From Tritonibacter horizontis (GTDB lineage Bacteria; Pseudomonadota; Alphaproteobacteria; Rhodobacterales; Rhodobacteraceae), in NCBI RefSeq assembly GCF_001518015.1, contig NZ_LPUY01000074.1, positions 152,834-216,833 on the forward strand: a stretch of 64,000 bases of DNA. Reading direction: 5' to 3'. Of this stretch, positions 1-8,944 are shown piece after piece. Both the position numbers and the translations under genes were made by a program. How positions within the stretch are numbered: position 1 is the stretch's first letter; each line of letters begins with the position of its first letter. The notes beneath the pieces are model-generated. The model ran no database searches and was not told the DNA's origin. It saw only the letters and a program-made list of their open reading frames with translations.

Positions 1-152
1 ACTCCACGGTAACCAGATCGGCGTTAACCCTTGGAGAAGATCTCCTGCCAGGGTGCGGTGCCAAGAACCGGATGCAGCAGAGGACGAGACAGATGATTTT
101 TCGCGGTCACAATGACGCAGAGAGCAAGACAGGACAGGACAAGGTGGTAGCT
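1..152. other. Upstream region of the PAS gene
   Basis: I see no complete gene here. The reading frame of the PAS protein is open back to position 72, but the ATG at 153 has a better Shine-Dalgarno-like stretch (AAGGTGG, about six bases before it), and the protein family starts near there. I see no convincing promoter. Confidence 0.4.
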
Positions 153-1052
153 ATGGATCGCTTTCGCAGCCGTTCGAACATGTCGCCGTTGCGTCAGGCC
201 GAGGCCTATTGGTCTGCACTGCGCCGCGGTGATGAAATCCCGAGCCGGTCGCAGGTCGACCCGCGGGGGCTGGAAAACATCCTCAGCCAGACGTTCATTC
301 TGGAACGTGTCGCCCCCGGCATTGCGCGGTTCCGTCTGGCCGGTCAGAAGGTCAACGAACTGGCAGGCATGGAAGTGCGCGGCATGCCGCTGACGGCCTT
401 CTTCACCGCCGACTCCCGCAAGGAAGTGAGCGCGGCGCTGGAGCATATGTTCACTGACCCGTCGATCATCGAGCTGGAGCTGAAAACCGAAGCCACCCGT
501 CTGCGCGGCAGCCGGTCCGCGCGTATCATCCTGCTGCCGCTGCGCAGCGATCTGGGCGATGTCAGCCGGGCGCTGGGCGTGATGGTCTACGAAGGTGGCG
601 CGAGCCGTGTGTCGCAGCGTTTCAACGTTGAAACATGCACCATTCGCCAGGTGGGCAAGGCCCCGGCCGATCAGGGCCGTTTTTCTGAGGTGAAGGCCCC
701 GCCGCGCATTGCCGATCCAAGCCTGCGTGACCTGCCCCGTCGCGATCTGTCTGCCAAGAGCCCCCGCCCGACCGAAGGTTTTGCGGAATCCCGCCCCGCC
801 TTTGAGCGTAAATCGACCAGCCTGATGGAAGAGGCACGCTCGCTTCTGGAGCGGGCGCGTCGCGAAAACGACGCCGCGTTGAAATCCGCCCGGACACCGG
901 CATCGCACCGGGCTGAGGCCGACCGCAAGGCGCCTGTCACGTTGGAAACCGTGTCGACCACGGATGCCGCGAAACTGGTGTCGCGTCCGCCCCGCGGTGG
1001 TAAACTGAAGCCGGCTGCGTCGCACCTGCGTTTGGTCGTCTCGCGGGACTGA
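153..1052 (+). CDS. PAS domain protein (PAS_5 family)
   Basis: This encodes a soluble protein of 299 residues. Residues about 5-150 match the PAS_5 family that is common in alphaproteobacteria: an aromatic 'AYWSALRRG' start, then 'LENILSQTFILER', 'ARFRLAGQKVNELAGMEVRGM' split over a beta-sheet core, and a later 'ARIILLPL' strand. The C-terminal half is rich in Arg, Ser and Pro and looks disordered. There is no kinase, cyclase or HTH module and no signal peptide or membrane segment. PAS domains sense small ligands or mediate protein contacts, but this family has no settled role. An in-frame ATG at 72 would add 27 residues; I prefer 153. A strong terminator follows at 1128, so it is probably a single-gene unit. 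Confidence 0.75.
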   Translation: MDRFRSRSNMSPLRQAEAYWSALRRGDEIPSRSQVDPRGLENILSQTFILERVAPGIARFRLAGQKVNELAGMEVRGMPLTAFFTADSRKEVSAALEHMFTDPSIIELELKTEATRLRGSRSARIILLPLRSDLGDVSRALGVMVYEGGASRVSQRFNVETCTIRQVGKAPADQGRFSEVKAPPRIADPSLRDLPRRDLSAKSPRPTEGFAESRPAFERKSTSLMEEARSLLERARRENDAALKSARTPASHRAEADRKAPVTLETVSTTDAAKLVSRPPRGGKLKPAASHLRLVVSRD

Positions 1053-1127
1053 TCGTTAAAATTCTATTCGAACTCTCTTCGAATACATATAAGTTTCAAC
1101 CTACTGGACATAGCAGTTGAAGTATTG

Positions 1128-1163
1128 ACGCCCGGGTGCAGAACGCCCCGGGCGTTCTTTTTT
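1128..1163 (+). terminator. Rho-independent terminator of the PAS gene
   Basis: A perfect 9-bp stem ACGCCCGGG (1128-1136) pairs with CCCGGGCGT (1147-1155) around a 10-base loop. A T-rich run with six T (1158-1163) follows on the plus strand. It lies 75 bases after the PAS stop codon. Confidence 0.85.
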
Positions 1164-1212
1164 GTCGCGCGATCTGGCGCCAATCGAACCAGGTATTTCC
1201 GATGAGCATAAC

Positions 1213-1240
1213 AAAACGGCCCGCAAAAGACGGGCCGTTT
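1213..1240 (-). terminator. Terminator of the DAHP synthase gene
   Basis: The stem AAACGGCCCG (1214-1223) and CGGGCCGTTT (1231-1240) closes a 7-base loop. On the minus strand the stem is followed by TTTTGTTAT. It sits 40 bases beyond the stop codon of the minus-strand DAHP synthase gene. Confidence 0.8.
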
Positions 1241-1280
1241 CAAAGGAAGTTCCAAAGGCGTTTCCGCCGGATTCACGGGA

Positions 1281-2651
1281 TCAGATCGCCGCGCGATCCT
1301 CGTTCGGGCTGCGCAATTGCGACAGCTCCTCGGCGACGAGGAAGGCCAGTTCCAGCGACTGGCTGGCATTCAGGCGCGGATCGCAAGCGGTGTGGTAGCG
1401 GTCGCTCAGGTCCTCTTCGGTGACGTCGCGCACACCGCCGGTACATTCGGTCACGTCCTGGCCTGTCATCTCGAAATGCACACCGCCTGGCACGGTGCCC
1501 TCGGACTGATGCACGCCAAAGAAATCACGCACCTCGCGCAGGACGGAATCAAAGGGGCGCGTCTTGTAGCCGGTGGCCGATTTGATCGTGTTGCCATGCA
1601 TCGGATCGCAAACCCAGGTGACCTTGGCGCCCTCTTCCTTGACCGCCTTGACCAGGCGCGGCAAATGCTCGGCTGCCTTGCCGGCGCCAAAGCGGGCGAT
1701 CAGCGTCAACTTGCCCTCTTCGTTGGCCGGATTGAGCTTTTTCATCAGGACCTTGAGGTCCTCTGCGGTGGTGGTTGGCCCGCATTTCAGGCCGATCGGG
1801 TTCAACACACCGCTACAGAATTCCACATGGGCCCCATCGGGCTGACGGGTTCGGTCGCCGATCCAGATCATGTGACCAGAGCCGGCCAGCCATTTGCCAG
1901 AGGTCGAATCCAGCCGGGTCAGCGCTTCTTCATACTCCAGCAGAAGGCCTTCGTGGCTGGTGTAGAACTCAACCGATTGCAGGGTGTGGGCGGTCTCTGT
2001 GGTCACCCCGGCCGCCTTCATGAAGTCGAGCGTATCGGTGATCCGGTTGGCCATCTCGCGGTAGGCTTCGGCCTTTTCGCTCTCGGTAAAGCCGAGCGTC
2101 CAGGAATGGACCTGGTGCACATCCGCATAACCGCCGGTGGAAAAGGCGCGCAGCAGGTTCAGGGTTGCCGCGGCCTGGGTATAGGCCTGCAGCATCTTTT
2201 TCGGATCGGGAATGCGGGCTTCGGCCGTGAAGGGCAAATCATTGATGATGTCGCCCCGATAGCTGGGCAGCTCCACCCCGTTGACGGTTTCGGTCGGCGC
2301 GGAGCGGGGTTTGGCAAATTGGCCGGCCATGCGGCCGACTTTGACCACCGGAACCTTGGCGCCATAGGTCAGAACCATCGCCATTTGCAGCATCACCTTG
2401 AAGGTATCGCGAATGCCATCGGCGCTGAACTGTTCAAAGCTCTCGGCGCAGTCGCCGCCTTGCAGCAAAAACGCCTCGCCCCGGCCGGCGGCCCCCAACT
2501 GCGCCTTGAGACGGCGGGCCTCGCCGGCAAAAACCAGTGGCGGGTATTTGGACAATTGCGCTTCGACAGACTGCAGCGCGTCCTGATCCGTATAATCCGG
2601 CATCTGGACCCGCGGCTTGTTCCGCCAGTTCGTTTTCTGCCAATCGCTCAT
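1281..2651 (-). CDS. aroG: Class II 3-deoxy-7-phosphoheptulonate (DAHP) synthase
   Basis: This enzyme condenses phosphoenolpyruvate with erythrose 4-phosphate, the first step of the shikimate pathway, in the cytoplasm. The 456-residue protein has the full class II (plant-like) DAHP synthase layout. It opens with '[13 protein letters not shown]', then '[12 protein letters not shown]', '[11 protein letters not shown]', '[16 protein letters not shown]', '[12 protein letters not shown]' and '[10 protein letters not shown]', which carry the substrate-binding Arg and Lys and the metal ligands Cys, His and Asp. The length is normal. It is transcribed alone, with its own terminator at 1213-1240. Enzymes of this class feed aromatic amino acids and are usually feedback-controlled; no regulator is visible nearby. 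The symbol is used loosely, since class II genes carry several names. Confidence 0.95.
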   Translation of the reverse strand: MSDWQKTNWRNKPRVQMPDYTDQDALQSVEAQLSKYPPLVFAGEARRLKAQLGAAGRGEAFLLQGGDCAESFEQFSADGIRDTFKVMLQMAMVLTYGAKVPVVKVGRMAGQFAKPRSAPTETVNGVELPSYRGDIINDLPFTAEARIPDPKKMLQAYTQAAATLNLLRAFSTGGYADVHQVHSWTLGFTESEKAEAYREMANRITDTLDFMKAAGVTTETAHTLQSVEFYTSHEGLLLEYEEALTRLDSTSGKWLAGSGHMIWIGDRTRQPDGAHVEFCSGVLNPIGLKCGPTTTAEDLKVLMKKLNPANEEGKLTLIARFGAGKAAEHLPRLVKAVKEEGAKVTWVCDPMHGNTIKSATGYKTRPFDSVLREVRDFFGVHQSEGTVPGGVHFEMTGQDVTECTGGVRDVTEEDLSDRYHTACDPRLNASQSLELAFLVAEELSQLRSPNEDRAAI

Positions 2652-2850
2652 GGTTTTCGCTCCGAAAATGACTTTGAAACCCGGTTTTACGAAAGAAGCG
2701 TATATAGAAGAGCGCTAACAGTGGCCAGTTTAGAATTTCGACATCTTGACCCGGCTGCGAAGCTGTGAGCAGGGTTTCAAATTCGCGACCGTGCGTCGCG
2801 TGGCTTTTGAACACCGTCTATGAAGACCCCGTTTTGTAAGGACCCGAGCC

Positions 2851-3855
2851 ATGCAAGCCAAGCCAGAGGCCCCTCCTGCACTGAGCTCAGGTAGTAAACA
2901 TCGCCGGTTTGCGTTTGTTCTGCTGGACCAATTCACGCTTCTTTGTTTCTCCGCTGCGATGGAATCACTGCGGATCGCAAACCGCATGGCCGGGCGCGAG
3001 CTTTACTCCTGGAAACTTCTGGGGGAAGGCGGCGACACGGTGACCTGCTCTGCCGGGACCGTTTTTCACGTCGATTCCGATCTGGAAGAGCTGCTGCGGG
3101 ACGATACCATCATGCTGTGTGGCGGGATCGAGGTGCAGAAGGCGACCACCAAGCGGGTTCTGTCCTGGCTGCGCCGCGAGTCCCGCAAGGGGCTGATTAT
3201 CGGCGGCCTGTGCACGGCGTCTTATACGCTGGCCAAGGCAGGGCTGCTTGATGGCAAACGCGCGACCATTCACTGGGAGAACTCCGACAGTTTCGACGAG
3301 GAATTTGAAGATGTGGATCTGACCAAATCCGTTTTTGTGATCGACGGCAACCGGATGTCGACGGCTGGCGGCACCTCTTCCATCGACCTGATGCTGAAGA
3401 TCATCGCGGATGACCATGGCGAAGAGCTTGCCAATCTGGTGGCGGATCAGCTGATTTACTCTTCGATCCGGACCGACCAGGATACTCAGCGCCTGTCCAT
3501 TCCGACCCGCATCGGGGTGCGGCATCCGAAATTGTCGATGGTCATCCAGATGATGGAAAGCAACATCGAAGAACCGATCAGCCCCTCGGTCCTGGCCGAG
3601 GATGTGGGCATGTCGACGCGGCAGTTGGAACGGCTGTTTCGCCGCTACCTCAACCGCAGCCCCAAGCGATACTATATGGAGCTGCGGCTGCAAAAGGCGC
3701 GCAATCTGTTGATGCAGACGGATATGAGTGTGATCAACGTCGCCCTGGCCTGTGGCTTTGCCTCGCCGTCGCATTTTTCGAAATGCTATCGCGCCCATTA
3801 TGACACCACGCCCTACCGTGAACGCGGCAGCAAAGGTGTGCGCCACGAGGCCTGA
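2851..3855 (+). CDS. GlxA family AraC-type transcriptional regulator
   Basis: A cytoplasmic DNA-binding regulator of 334 residues with two modules. Residues about 18-190 form a DJ-1/PfpI-like amidotransferase fold with the nucleophile-elbow cysteine near C121 in 'IIGGLCTASYTLAKAGLL'. Residues about 228-325 form the double helix-turn-helix of AraC proteins, with 'SVLAEDVGMSTRQLERLFRR' and 'ALACGFASPSHFSKCYRAHY'. GlxA-type regulators in Rhodobacterales and Pseudomonas often control choline, carnitine, arginine or dimethylglycine use, so a nitrogenous ligand is possible, but nothing nearby identifies it. The gene stands alone and converges on the sugar dehydrogenase gene with only 27 bases between. 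Confidence 0.92.
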   Translation: MQAKPEAPPALSSGSKHRRFAFVLLDQFTLLCFSAAMESLRIANRMAGRELYSWKLLGEGGDTVTCSAGTVFHVDSDLEELLRDDTIMLCGGIEVQKATTKRVLSWLRRESRKGLIIGGLCTASYTLAKAGLLDGKRATIHWENSDSFDEEFEDVDLTKSVFVIDGNRMSTAGGTSSIDLMLKIIADDHGEELANLVADQLIYSSIRTDQDTQRLSIPTRIGVRHPKLSMVIQMMESNIEEPISPSVLAEDVGMSTRQLERLFRRYLNRSPKRYYMELRLQKARNLLMQTDMSVINVALACGFASPSHFSKCYRAHYDTTPYRERGSKGVRHEA

Positions 3856-3882
3856 CGGGGACCGTTCTATCGCCGGTTGTGG

Positions 3883-4989
3883 CTATTCGGGGGTGATCCT
3901 GAACAGGGCGCCTTCGTTCTCTGACGCGAACCAGATGGCGCCGTCGGGGCCCTCGCGCAGATCACGAACACGACCGGTTTCAGGTGATTTCAGACGCTCT
4001 GATTCTTGCAACGGTGTGCCGGAAAGCCTTGAGATGAAATCAAATTTCAGGGAGCCGACAAAGATGTCGCCGCGCCACTCCGGCCAGAGCTTGCCCGAGT
4101 AGATCAGCATCCCCGAGGGCGCGATCGAGGGGTCCCAGTACCAGGCGGGCTGCTCCATCCCCGGTTTCGACGTGCCCTCGCCGATCTTGCGCCCGGAATA
4201 ATGCTCTCCGTATGAAATCACCGGCCAGCCGTAATTTGCGCCCTTCTGGATCAGATTGACCTCATCGCCGCCCTTGGCGCCATGTTCAACCGCCCAGATC
4301 CGCCCCTCTGCATCCATCGCCAGCCCCTGCGGATTGCGATGACCATAAGACCAGACGGCCGGGCGCGCCTGGGCCGTGGCGACAAATGGATTGTCTGCGG
4401 GAATGCCGCCATCTGGCAAAATCCGAATGATCGATCCCTGTTCGCGCGACAGATCCTGCGCGCTTTGCCGGTCGCCGCGCTCGCCGAGGCTGACATAAAG
4501 GCTGCCGTCCTGCGCCTCGACCAGACGGGAGCCGAAATGCTGCCCGCCGCGCGCGCCTTTGGTTGCTTCAAAAATAACCGTCAAGTCATTGAGTGATTTG
4601 TTGTCTTCGCTCAGGCGCGCGCGGGCCACGGCTGTGCCAGCACCACGACCTTGGGCCTTGGCGAAGGTGAAATAGACTGTGCGGCTGTCGGCAAAATCGT
4701 GGGCGGCGCGCACATCCAAAAGGCCCCCTTGCCCCACGTCGTCGACCTCGGGCGCGCCTGACACCGGCGCTTTGCGCCCGTCGGTCACAAACCAGAGCTG
4801 CCCCCTGCGTTCGGTCACCAACAGGTCGCCGCCGAGCAGAAAGGTGAACCCCCAGGGCCCCTCCAGGCCATCCACCATCTTTTGCACGTGCAACCTGCCC
4901 TGACTGCTGTCGAGTGCGGAGGCCGGAACGGACAGGCTGAGAAGGCTCCAGAGGGTGGTTATCGCTATGGTTGCGAGACGCGGTATCAT
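3883..4989 (-). CDS. Periplasmic PQQ-dependent sugar dehydrogenase (Gdh/Sorbosone family)
   Basis: A predicted exported beta-propeller dehydrogenase of 368 residues, similar in type to the aldose sugar dehydrogenase YliI of E. coli. The N terminus is a signal peptide (MIPRLATIAITTLWSLLSLS, cleavage after PASA). The body shows family blocks 'MVDGLEGPWGFTFL', 'LLVTERRGQLW', 'GGQHFGSRLVEAQDGSLYVS', 'YGHRNPQGLAMD' and 'WAVEHGAKGGDEVN', which in relatives hold PQQ, calcium and the catalytic His. The frame is open to 5100, but an AAGGAC ribosome site six bases before 4989 and the signal peptide fix the start. Activity needs PQQ, whose synthesis genes are not in the window. The substrate is unknown. 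Confidence 0.85.
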   Translation of the reverse strand: MIPRLATIAITTLWSLLSLSVPASALDSSQGRLHVQKMVDGLEGPWGFTFLLGGDLLVTERRGQLWFVTDGRKAPVSGAPEVDDVGQGGLLDVRAAHDFADSRTVYFTFAKAQGRGAGTAVARARLSEDNKSLNDLTVIFEATKGARGGQHFGSRLVEAQDGSLYVSLGERGDRQSAQDLSREQGSIIRILPDGGIPADNPFVATAQARPAVWSYGHRNPQGLAMDAEGRIWAVEHGAKGGDEVNLIQKGANYGWPVISYGEHYSGRKIGEGTSKPGMEQPAWYWDPSIAPSGMLIYSGKLWPEWRGDIFVGSLKFDFISRLSGTPLQESERLKSPETGRVRDLREGPDGAIWFASENEGALFRITPE

Positions 4990-5126
4990 TGATTTGTCCT
5001 TTTCAGCTTGGGCGTTGGTGACGCAGCTCCGCACCGCAAAAAGCAGCACGGAACACTCTTCCCTTTCCTGCGGGGCTTGCATAGGCTCCCTGTCGAACAA
5101 GATTGTTCCAACATGGGAGTTTTCAA

Positions 5127-6320
5127 ATGAAAAAACTGCTGACCGCGACCGCAGTCGTCGCGCTAACAGCCGGTTCCGCCTTTGCCGGGGGCCACGCCAC
5201 AGAAGTGAAACTGGGCGTTCTGCTCGGCTTTACCGGACCGATTGAATCCCTTGCGCCTGCCATGGGCTCCGGTGCCGAGCTGGCGATGGCTGAGGTGACC
5301 GAGTCGGGCAAGCTGCTGGACGCCGCCAAGGTGACCCCGCTGCGGGCCGACACCGGCTGTATCGACAATGGTCTTGCGACGGCAAACGGTGAAAAACTGC
5401 TGGCGGACGGTGCAAATGGCATCATCGGTGGCGACTGTTCCGGCGTGACCGGCGCAATCCTGCAAAACGTGGCGATCCCGAACGGCATGGTGATGATTTC
5501 GCCCTCCGCCACCTCGCCCGGTTTGTCGACCATGGACGACAACGGCCTGTTCTTCCGGACGGCGCCGTCCGATGCCCGCGAAGGTCAGGTGATGGCAGAG
5601 ATCCTCAAGGATCGCGGCATCGATTCCATCGCGCTGACCTACACCAACAACGACTACGGCAAGGGTCTGGCTGATGCCATTCAATCCTCGTTCGAGGCCG
5701 TTGGTGGCGAAGTGACCATCGTCACCGCGCATGAAGACGGCAAAGGCGACTATTCCGCCGAAGTCGCGGCCCTTGCTTCGGCCGGGGGCGATATCCTCGT
5801 GGTGGCGGGCTACCTCGATCAGGGTGGGCTTGGCATCATTCAGGGCGCGCTGGACACCGGCGCGTTTGACACATTCGGGCTTCCGGGTGGCATGATCGGC
5901 GACTCGCTTCCTGCCAATGTCGGCTCCGATCTGGATGGCTCCTTTGGTCAGATCGCCGGATCGGACAGCGAAGGCGCGGAAATCTATGCCAAGATGGCCG
6001 CGGATGCGGGTTTTGACGGAACGTCTGCCTATTCGCCGGAATCCTATGATGCGGCGGCGCTGTTCCTGCTGGCCATGCAGGCGGCAGGCTCGATGGATCC
6101 GGCGGAATACGGCGCCAAGATCATGGATGTGGCCAATGCCCCCGGCGAGCCGATCAACCCCGGTGAACTGGGCAAGGCGCTGGACATCCTCGCCGCTGGC
6201 GGTGAGATCGACTACCAAGGGGCCACGGGTGTCGAGCTGATCGGCCCGGGCGAAAGCGCCGGCTCCTATCGCGAGATCGAAGTCAAGGACGGCAAAAACG
6301 CCACGGTGTCCTTCCGCTAA
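5127..6320 (+). CDS. Branched-chain amino-acid type ABC transporter substrate-binding protein
   Basis: A periplasmic type I binding protein of 397 residues, first gene of a five-gene ABC importer. Residues 1-20 are a signal peptide cleaved after GSAFA. The mature part begins 'GGHATEVKLGVLLGFTGP', and 'GDCSGVTGAI', 'MISPSATSPGLS' and 'TYTNNDYGKGLADA' are the usual ligand-binding loops of the Leu/Ile/Val and amide group. The start at 5127 rather than 5103 follows from the signal peptide and a GGGAG site seven bases upstream. The real ligand cannot be read from sequence: family members bind leucine, urea, amides or aromatic acids. A hairpin after the stop codon probably raises its transcript level above that of the permease genes. 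Confidence 0.92.
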   Translation: MKKLLTATAVVALTAGSAFAGGHATEVKLGVLLGFTGPIESLAPAMGSGAELAMAEVTESGKLLDAAKVTPLRADTGCIDNGLATANGEKLLADGANGIIGGDCSGVTGAILQNVAIPNGMVMISPSATSPGLSTMDDNGLFFRTAPSDAREGQVMAEILKDRGIDSIALTYTNNDYGKGLADAIQSSFEAVGGEVTIVTAHEDGKGDYSAEVAALASAGGDILVVAGYLDQGGLGIIQGALDTGAFDTFGLPGGMIGDSLPANVGSDLDGSFGQIAGSDSEGAEIYAKMAADAGFDGTSAYSPESYDAAALFLLAMQAAGSMDPAEYGAKIMDVANAPGEPINPGELGKALDILAAGGEIDYQGATGVELIGPGESAGSYREIEVKDGKNATVSFR

Positions 6321-6348
6321 GGCGGCACGGTTCGAGATCGAAACTGAT

Positions 6349-6377
6349 CAGCCCGGGAGCCTCAGCGCCCCGGGCTG
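6349..6377 (+). other. Intercistronic hairpin after the binding-protein gene
   Basis: CAGCCCGGG (6349-6357) pairs perfectly with CCCGGGCTG (6369-6377) around an 11-base loop. No T-run follows, so full termination is unlikely. Such hairpins usually stabilise the binding-protein mRNA or partially terminate before the membrane and ATPase genes. Confidence 0.7.
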
Positions 6378-6428
6378 TTCCAAATTAAGAACAGTCGCCA
6401 ACAAACGCGCGACAAGGGATAAAATGAC

Positions 6429-7220
6429 ATGATCGTCGTCGAGGACCTGCACAAGCACTTCGGCGGATTCCATGCGGTGGACGGCGCTTCGCTGACCATC
6501 AAAAAGGGATCCATCACCGGTTTGATCGGACCAAATGGTGCAGGTAAAACCACGCTTTTCAACGTCGTAGCGGGCGTTCTTCCTCCGACATCCGGTCGGG
6601 TTCTGATGGAGGGCGAGGACATCACCGGCCTGGCCCCGCATGAGCTGTTTCACAAGGGGCTTTTGCGCACCTTTCAGATCGCGCATGAGTTTTCGTCGAT
6701 GACCTGCCGCGAGAACCTGATGATGGTTCCGGGCCATCAATCGGGCGAAACCCTGTGGAACACATGGTTTGGACGCAAGCGGATCGCCGAAGAAGAACGC
6801 GCCCTCAGAGCCAAGGCGGATGAGGTCCTGGAATTCCTCACCATCAGCCATATTGCGGACCTCAAGGCAGGTGAAATTTCCGGCGGTCAGAAGAAGCTGC
6901 TGGAACTCGGGCGCACCATGATGGTCGATGCCAAGATCGTTTTTCTGGATGAGGTCGGCGCCGGCGTCAACAGAACCCTGCTCTACACGATTGCCGATGC
7001 CATCAAACGTCTGAACGAAGAACGTGGCTATACCTTTGTCGTGATCGAACACGACATGGAATTTATCGACCGGCTTTGTGATCCCGTGATCGTGATGGCC
7101 GAGGGCCGCAAGCTCGCCGAAGGCACGCTGGACGAGATCAAGGCGAACGAGCATGTCATCGAAGCATACTTGGGTACTGGATTGAAAAATAAAAACAAAA
7201 CATCAGGGGGCAGCCAATGA
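6429..7220 (+). CDS. livG: ABC transporter ATP-binding protein (LivG-like)
   Basis: One of the two ATPases that power the importer from the cytoplasmic face. The 263-residue protein has Walker A 'GPNGAGKTT' near residue 34, the long insert typical of LivG, the signature 'ISGGQKKLLELGRTMM' and Walker B 'IVFLDEVGAGV'. Here the catalytic Glu is followed by Val instead of the common Pro. 'VVIEHDMEFI' is the H-loop. The stop codon overlaps the start of the next ATPase gene by four bases, which implies coupled translation and equal amounts of the two subunits. Confidence 0.92.
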   Translation: MIVVEDLHKHFGGFHAVDGASLTIKKGSITGLIGPNGAGKTTLFNVVAGVLPPTSGRVLMEGEDITGLAPHELFHKGLLRTFQIAHEFSSMTCRENLMMVPGHQSGETLWNTWFGRKRIAEEERALRAKADEVLEFLTISHIADLKAGEISGGQKKLLELGRTMMVDAKIVFLDEVGAGVNRTLLYTIADAIKRLNEERGYTFVVIEHDMEFIDRLCDPVIVMAEGRKLAEGTLDEIKANEHVIEAYLGTGLKNKNKTSGGSQ

Positions 7221-7930
7221 GCGAACCCTTTCTAATCGGTGACCGCATGACCGGGGGCTATGGCAAGGGGCCGGATATCCTGCATGATTGCACCATCGCA
7301 GTGAACCCGGGTGAGATCGCCGTGATTGTCGGACCCAACGGGGCTGGGAAATCCACAGCGATGAAGGCGGCCTTTGGCATGTTGACCCTGCGCGGCGGCT
7401 CCGTGCGGCTGGCCGGGGAAGACATCACCCACCTCAGCCCGCAGGACCGTGTCGTCAAGGGCATGGGGTTCGTGCCGCAATCCAGCAATATCTTCACCTC
7501 GATGACGGTAGAGGAAAATCTGGAAATGGGCGCCTTTATTCGGCGCGATGACTTTTCCGAAACCATGGAACAGGTCTATCACCTCTTTCCGATCCTGAAG
7601 GAAAAACGCAACCAGGCCGCAGGTGAACTTTCGGGCGGGCAGCGCCAGCAGGTGGCAGTGGGGCGCGCGTTGATGACCAAACCCAAGGTTTTGATGCTGG
7701 ACGAGCCGACCGCCGGCGTATCGCCGATTGTCATGGACGAGCTGTTCGACCGCATTATCGAAGTGGCGCGCACCGGACTGCCGATCCTGATGGTCGAACA
7801 GAACGCCAAACAAGCCCTTGAGATCGCAGACAAAGGCTATGTTCTGGTGCAGGGGCGCAATGCCTTTACCGGCACGGGGCAAGAGCTTCTGACCGATCCC
7901 GATGTGCGCAAATCCTTTCTGGGGGGCTGA
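7217..7930 (+). CDS. livF: ABC transporter ATP-binding protein (LivF-like)
   Basis: The second ATPase of the importer, 237 residues, the usual LivF size. It shows Walker A 'GPNGAGKST', the signature 'LSGGQRQQVAVGRALM', Walker B 'VLMLDEPTAGVSP' and the H-loop region 'ILMVEQNAKQAL'. It overlaps livG by four bases and lies three bases before the first permease gene. The shorter insert between Walker A and the signature separates it from LivG. Confidence 0.93.
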   Translation: MSEPFLIGDRMTGGYGKGPDILHDCTIAVNPGEIAVIVGPNGAGKSTAMKAAFGMLTLRGGSVRLAGEDITHLSPQDRVVKGMGFVPQSSNIFTSMTVEENLEMGAFIRRDDFSETMEQVYHLFPILKEKRNQAAGELSGGQRQQVAVGRALMTKPKVLMLDEPTAGVSPIVMDELFDRIIEVARTGLPILMVEQNAKQALEIADKGYVLVQGRNAFTGTGQELLTDPDVRKSFLGG

Positions 7931-7933
7931 GCT

Positions 7934-8944
7934 ATGGATTTCCTCAACGCCGTTGTGGCATTGTCCAATTTCGTTCTGATCCCCGGTATCGCCTACGGCA
8001 GCCAACTGGCGCTTGGCGCGCTTGGCGTGACGTTGATCTATGGCATCCTGCGGTTTTCTAATTTTGCCCATGGCGACACCATGGCGTTCGGCACCATGGT
8101 GACGATCCTGTTCACCTGGTGGTTTCAATCGATGGGGATCAGCGCGGGCCCGCTGCCCACCGCCCTTCTTGCCCTGCCCTTCGGCATTCTGGCGACGATG
8201 GGTCTACTGGTGGGAACGGATCGGGTCGTCTTTCGGTTCTATCGACAGCAAAAAGCCAAGCCGGTGGTCTTTGTCATGGTCTCGCTCGGTGTGATGTTCA
8301 TGATGAACGGGCTGGTCCGCTTTGTCATCGGTCCCGGCGATCAGCGGTTCGAGGATGGCGAGCGGTTCATCATCAAGGCCCGCGCGTTCAAGGAGATGAC
8401 CGGCCTGGACGAAGGGCTGGCGATCAAGACCTCGCAAGGGATCACGGTGGTGACGGCCATCGTCGTGGTCGCGGTGCTGTTCTGGTTCCTGAACCGGACC
8501 CGCACCGGTAAATCCATGCGGGCCTATTCCGACAACGAGGACCTGGCGCTGCTCTCTGGTATCAACCCGGAGCGGGTGGTGATGATCACCTGGCTGATCG
8601 TTGCCGCCTTGGCGACCATTGCCGGGACCTTGTATGGACTTGATAAGTCCTTCAAACCTTTCACCTATTTCCAACTTCTCCTGCCGATTTTCGCGGCTGC
8701 CATCGTTGGCGGGCTAGGGAGCCCGCTGGGGGCCATCGCCGGCGGGTTTGTGATCGCGATGAGCGAGGTGATGATCACCTATGCCTGGAAAAAGGTCGCC
8801 GGTTACCTGCTGCCCGAGAGCCTGGAACCTGATGGGTTGGTGCAGCTTTTGAGTACGGATTACAAATTCGCCGTCTCCTTTGCGATCCTGATTGTTGTCC
8901 TGCTGTTCAAACCCACCGGCATTTTCAAAGGAAAAGCGGTATGA
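7934..8944 (+). CDS. livH: Branched-chain amino-acid type ABC permease (LivH-like)
   Basis: An inner-membrane subunit of 336 residues with about eight hydrophobic segments. The segment 'GSQLALGALGVTLIYGILRF' followed by 'SNFAHGDTMAFGT' is a hallmark of LivH. The cytoplasmic loop 'TRTGKSMRAYSDNEDLALLSG' is the contact site for the ATPases. It is longer than E. coli LivH (308 residues), mainly through a central loop around residues 130-160. Its last bases overlap the next permease gene (ATGA), so the two permeases are coupled and should form a heterodimer. Confidence 0.92.
   Translation: MDFLNAVVALSNFVLIPGIAYGSQLALGALGVTLIYGILRFSNFAHGDTMAFGTMVTILFTWWFQSMGISAGPLPTALLALPFGILATMGLLVGTDRVVFRFYRQQKAKPVVFVMVSLGVMFMMNGLVRFVIGPGDQRFEDGERFIIKARAFKEMTGLDEGLAIKTSQGITVVTAIVVVAVLFWFLNRTRTGKSMRAYSDNEDLALLSGINPERVVMITWLIVAALATIAGTLYGLDKSFKPFTYFQLLLPIFAAAIVGGLGSPLGAIAGGFVIAMSEVMITYAWKKVAGYLLPESLEPDGLVQLLSTDYKFAVSFAILIVVLLFKPTGIFKGKAV

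Noticed and set aside
24..1025. Minus-strand frame over the PAS gene
   Set aside because: Low-complexity Arg/Gly/Gln translation; the plus strand has the PAS_5 pattern and a terminator after it.
1317..2768. 483-residue plus-strand frame over the DAHP synthase gene
   Set aside because: The minus strand has an unmistakable class II DAHP synthase; the plus frame is rich in Gly, His and Arg without family motifs.
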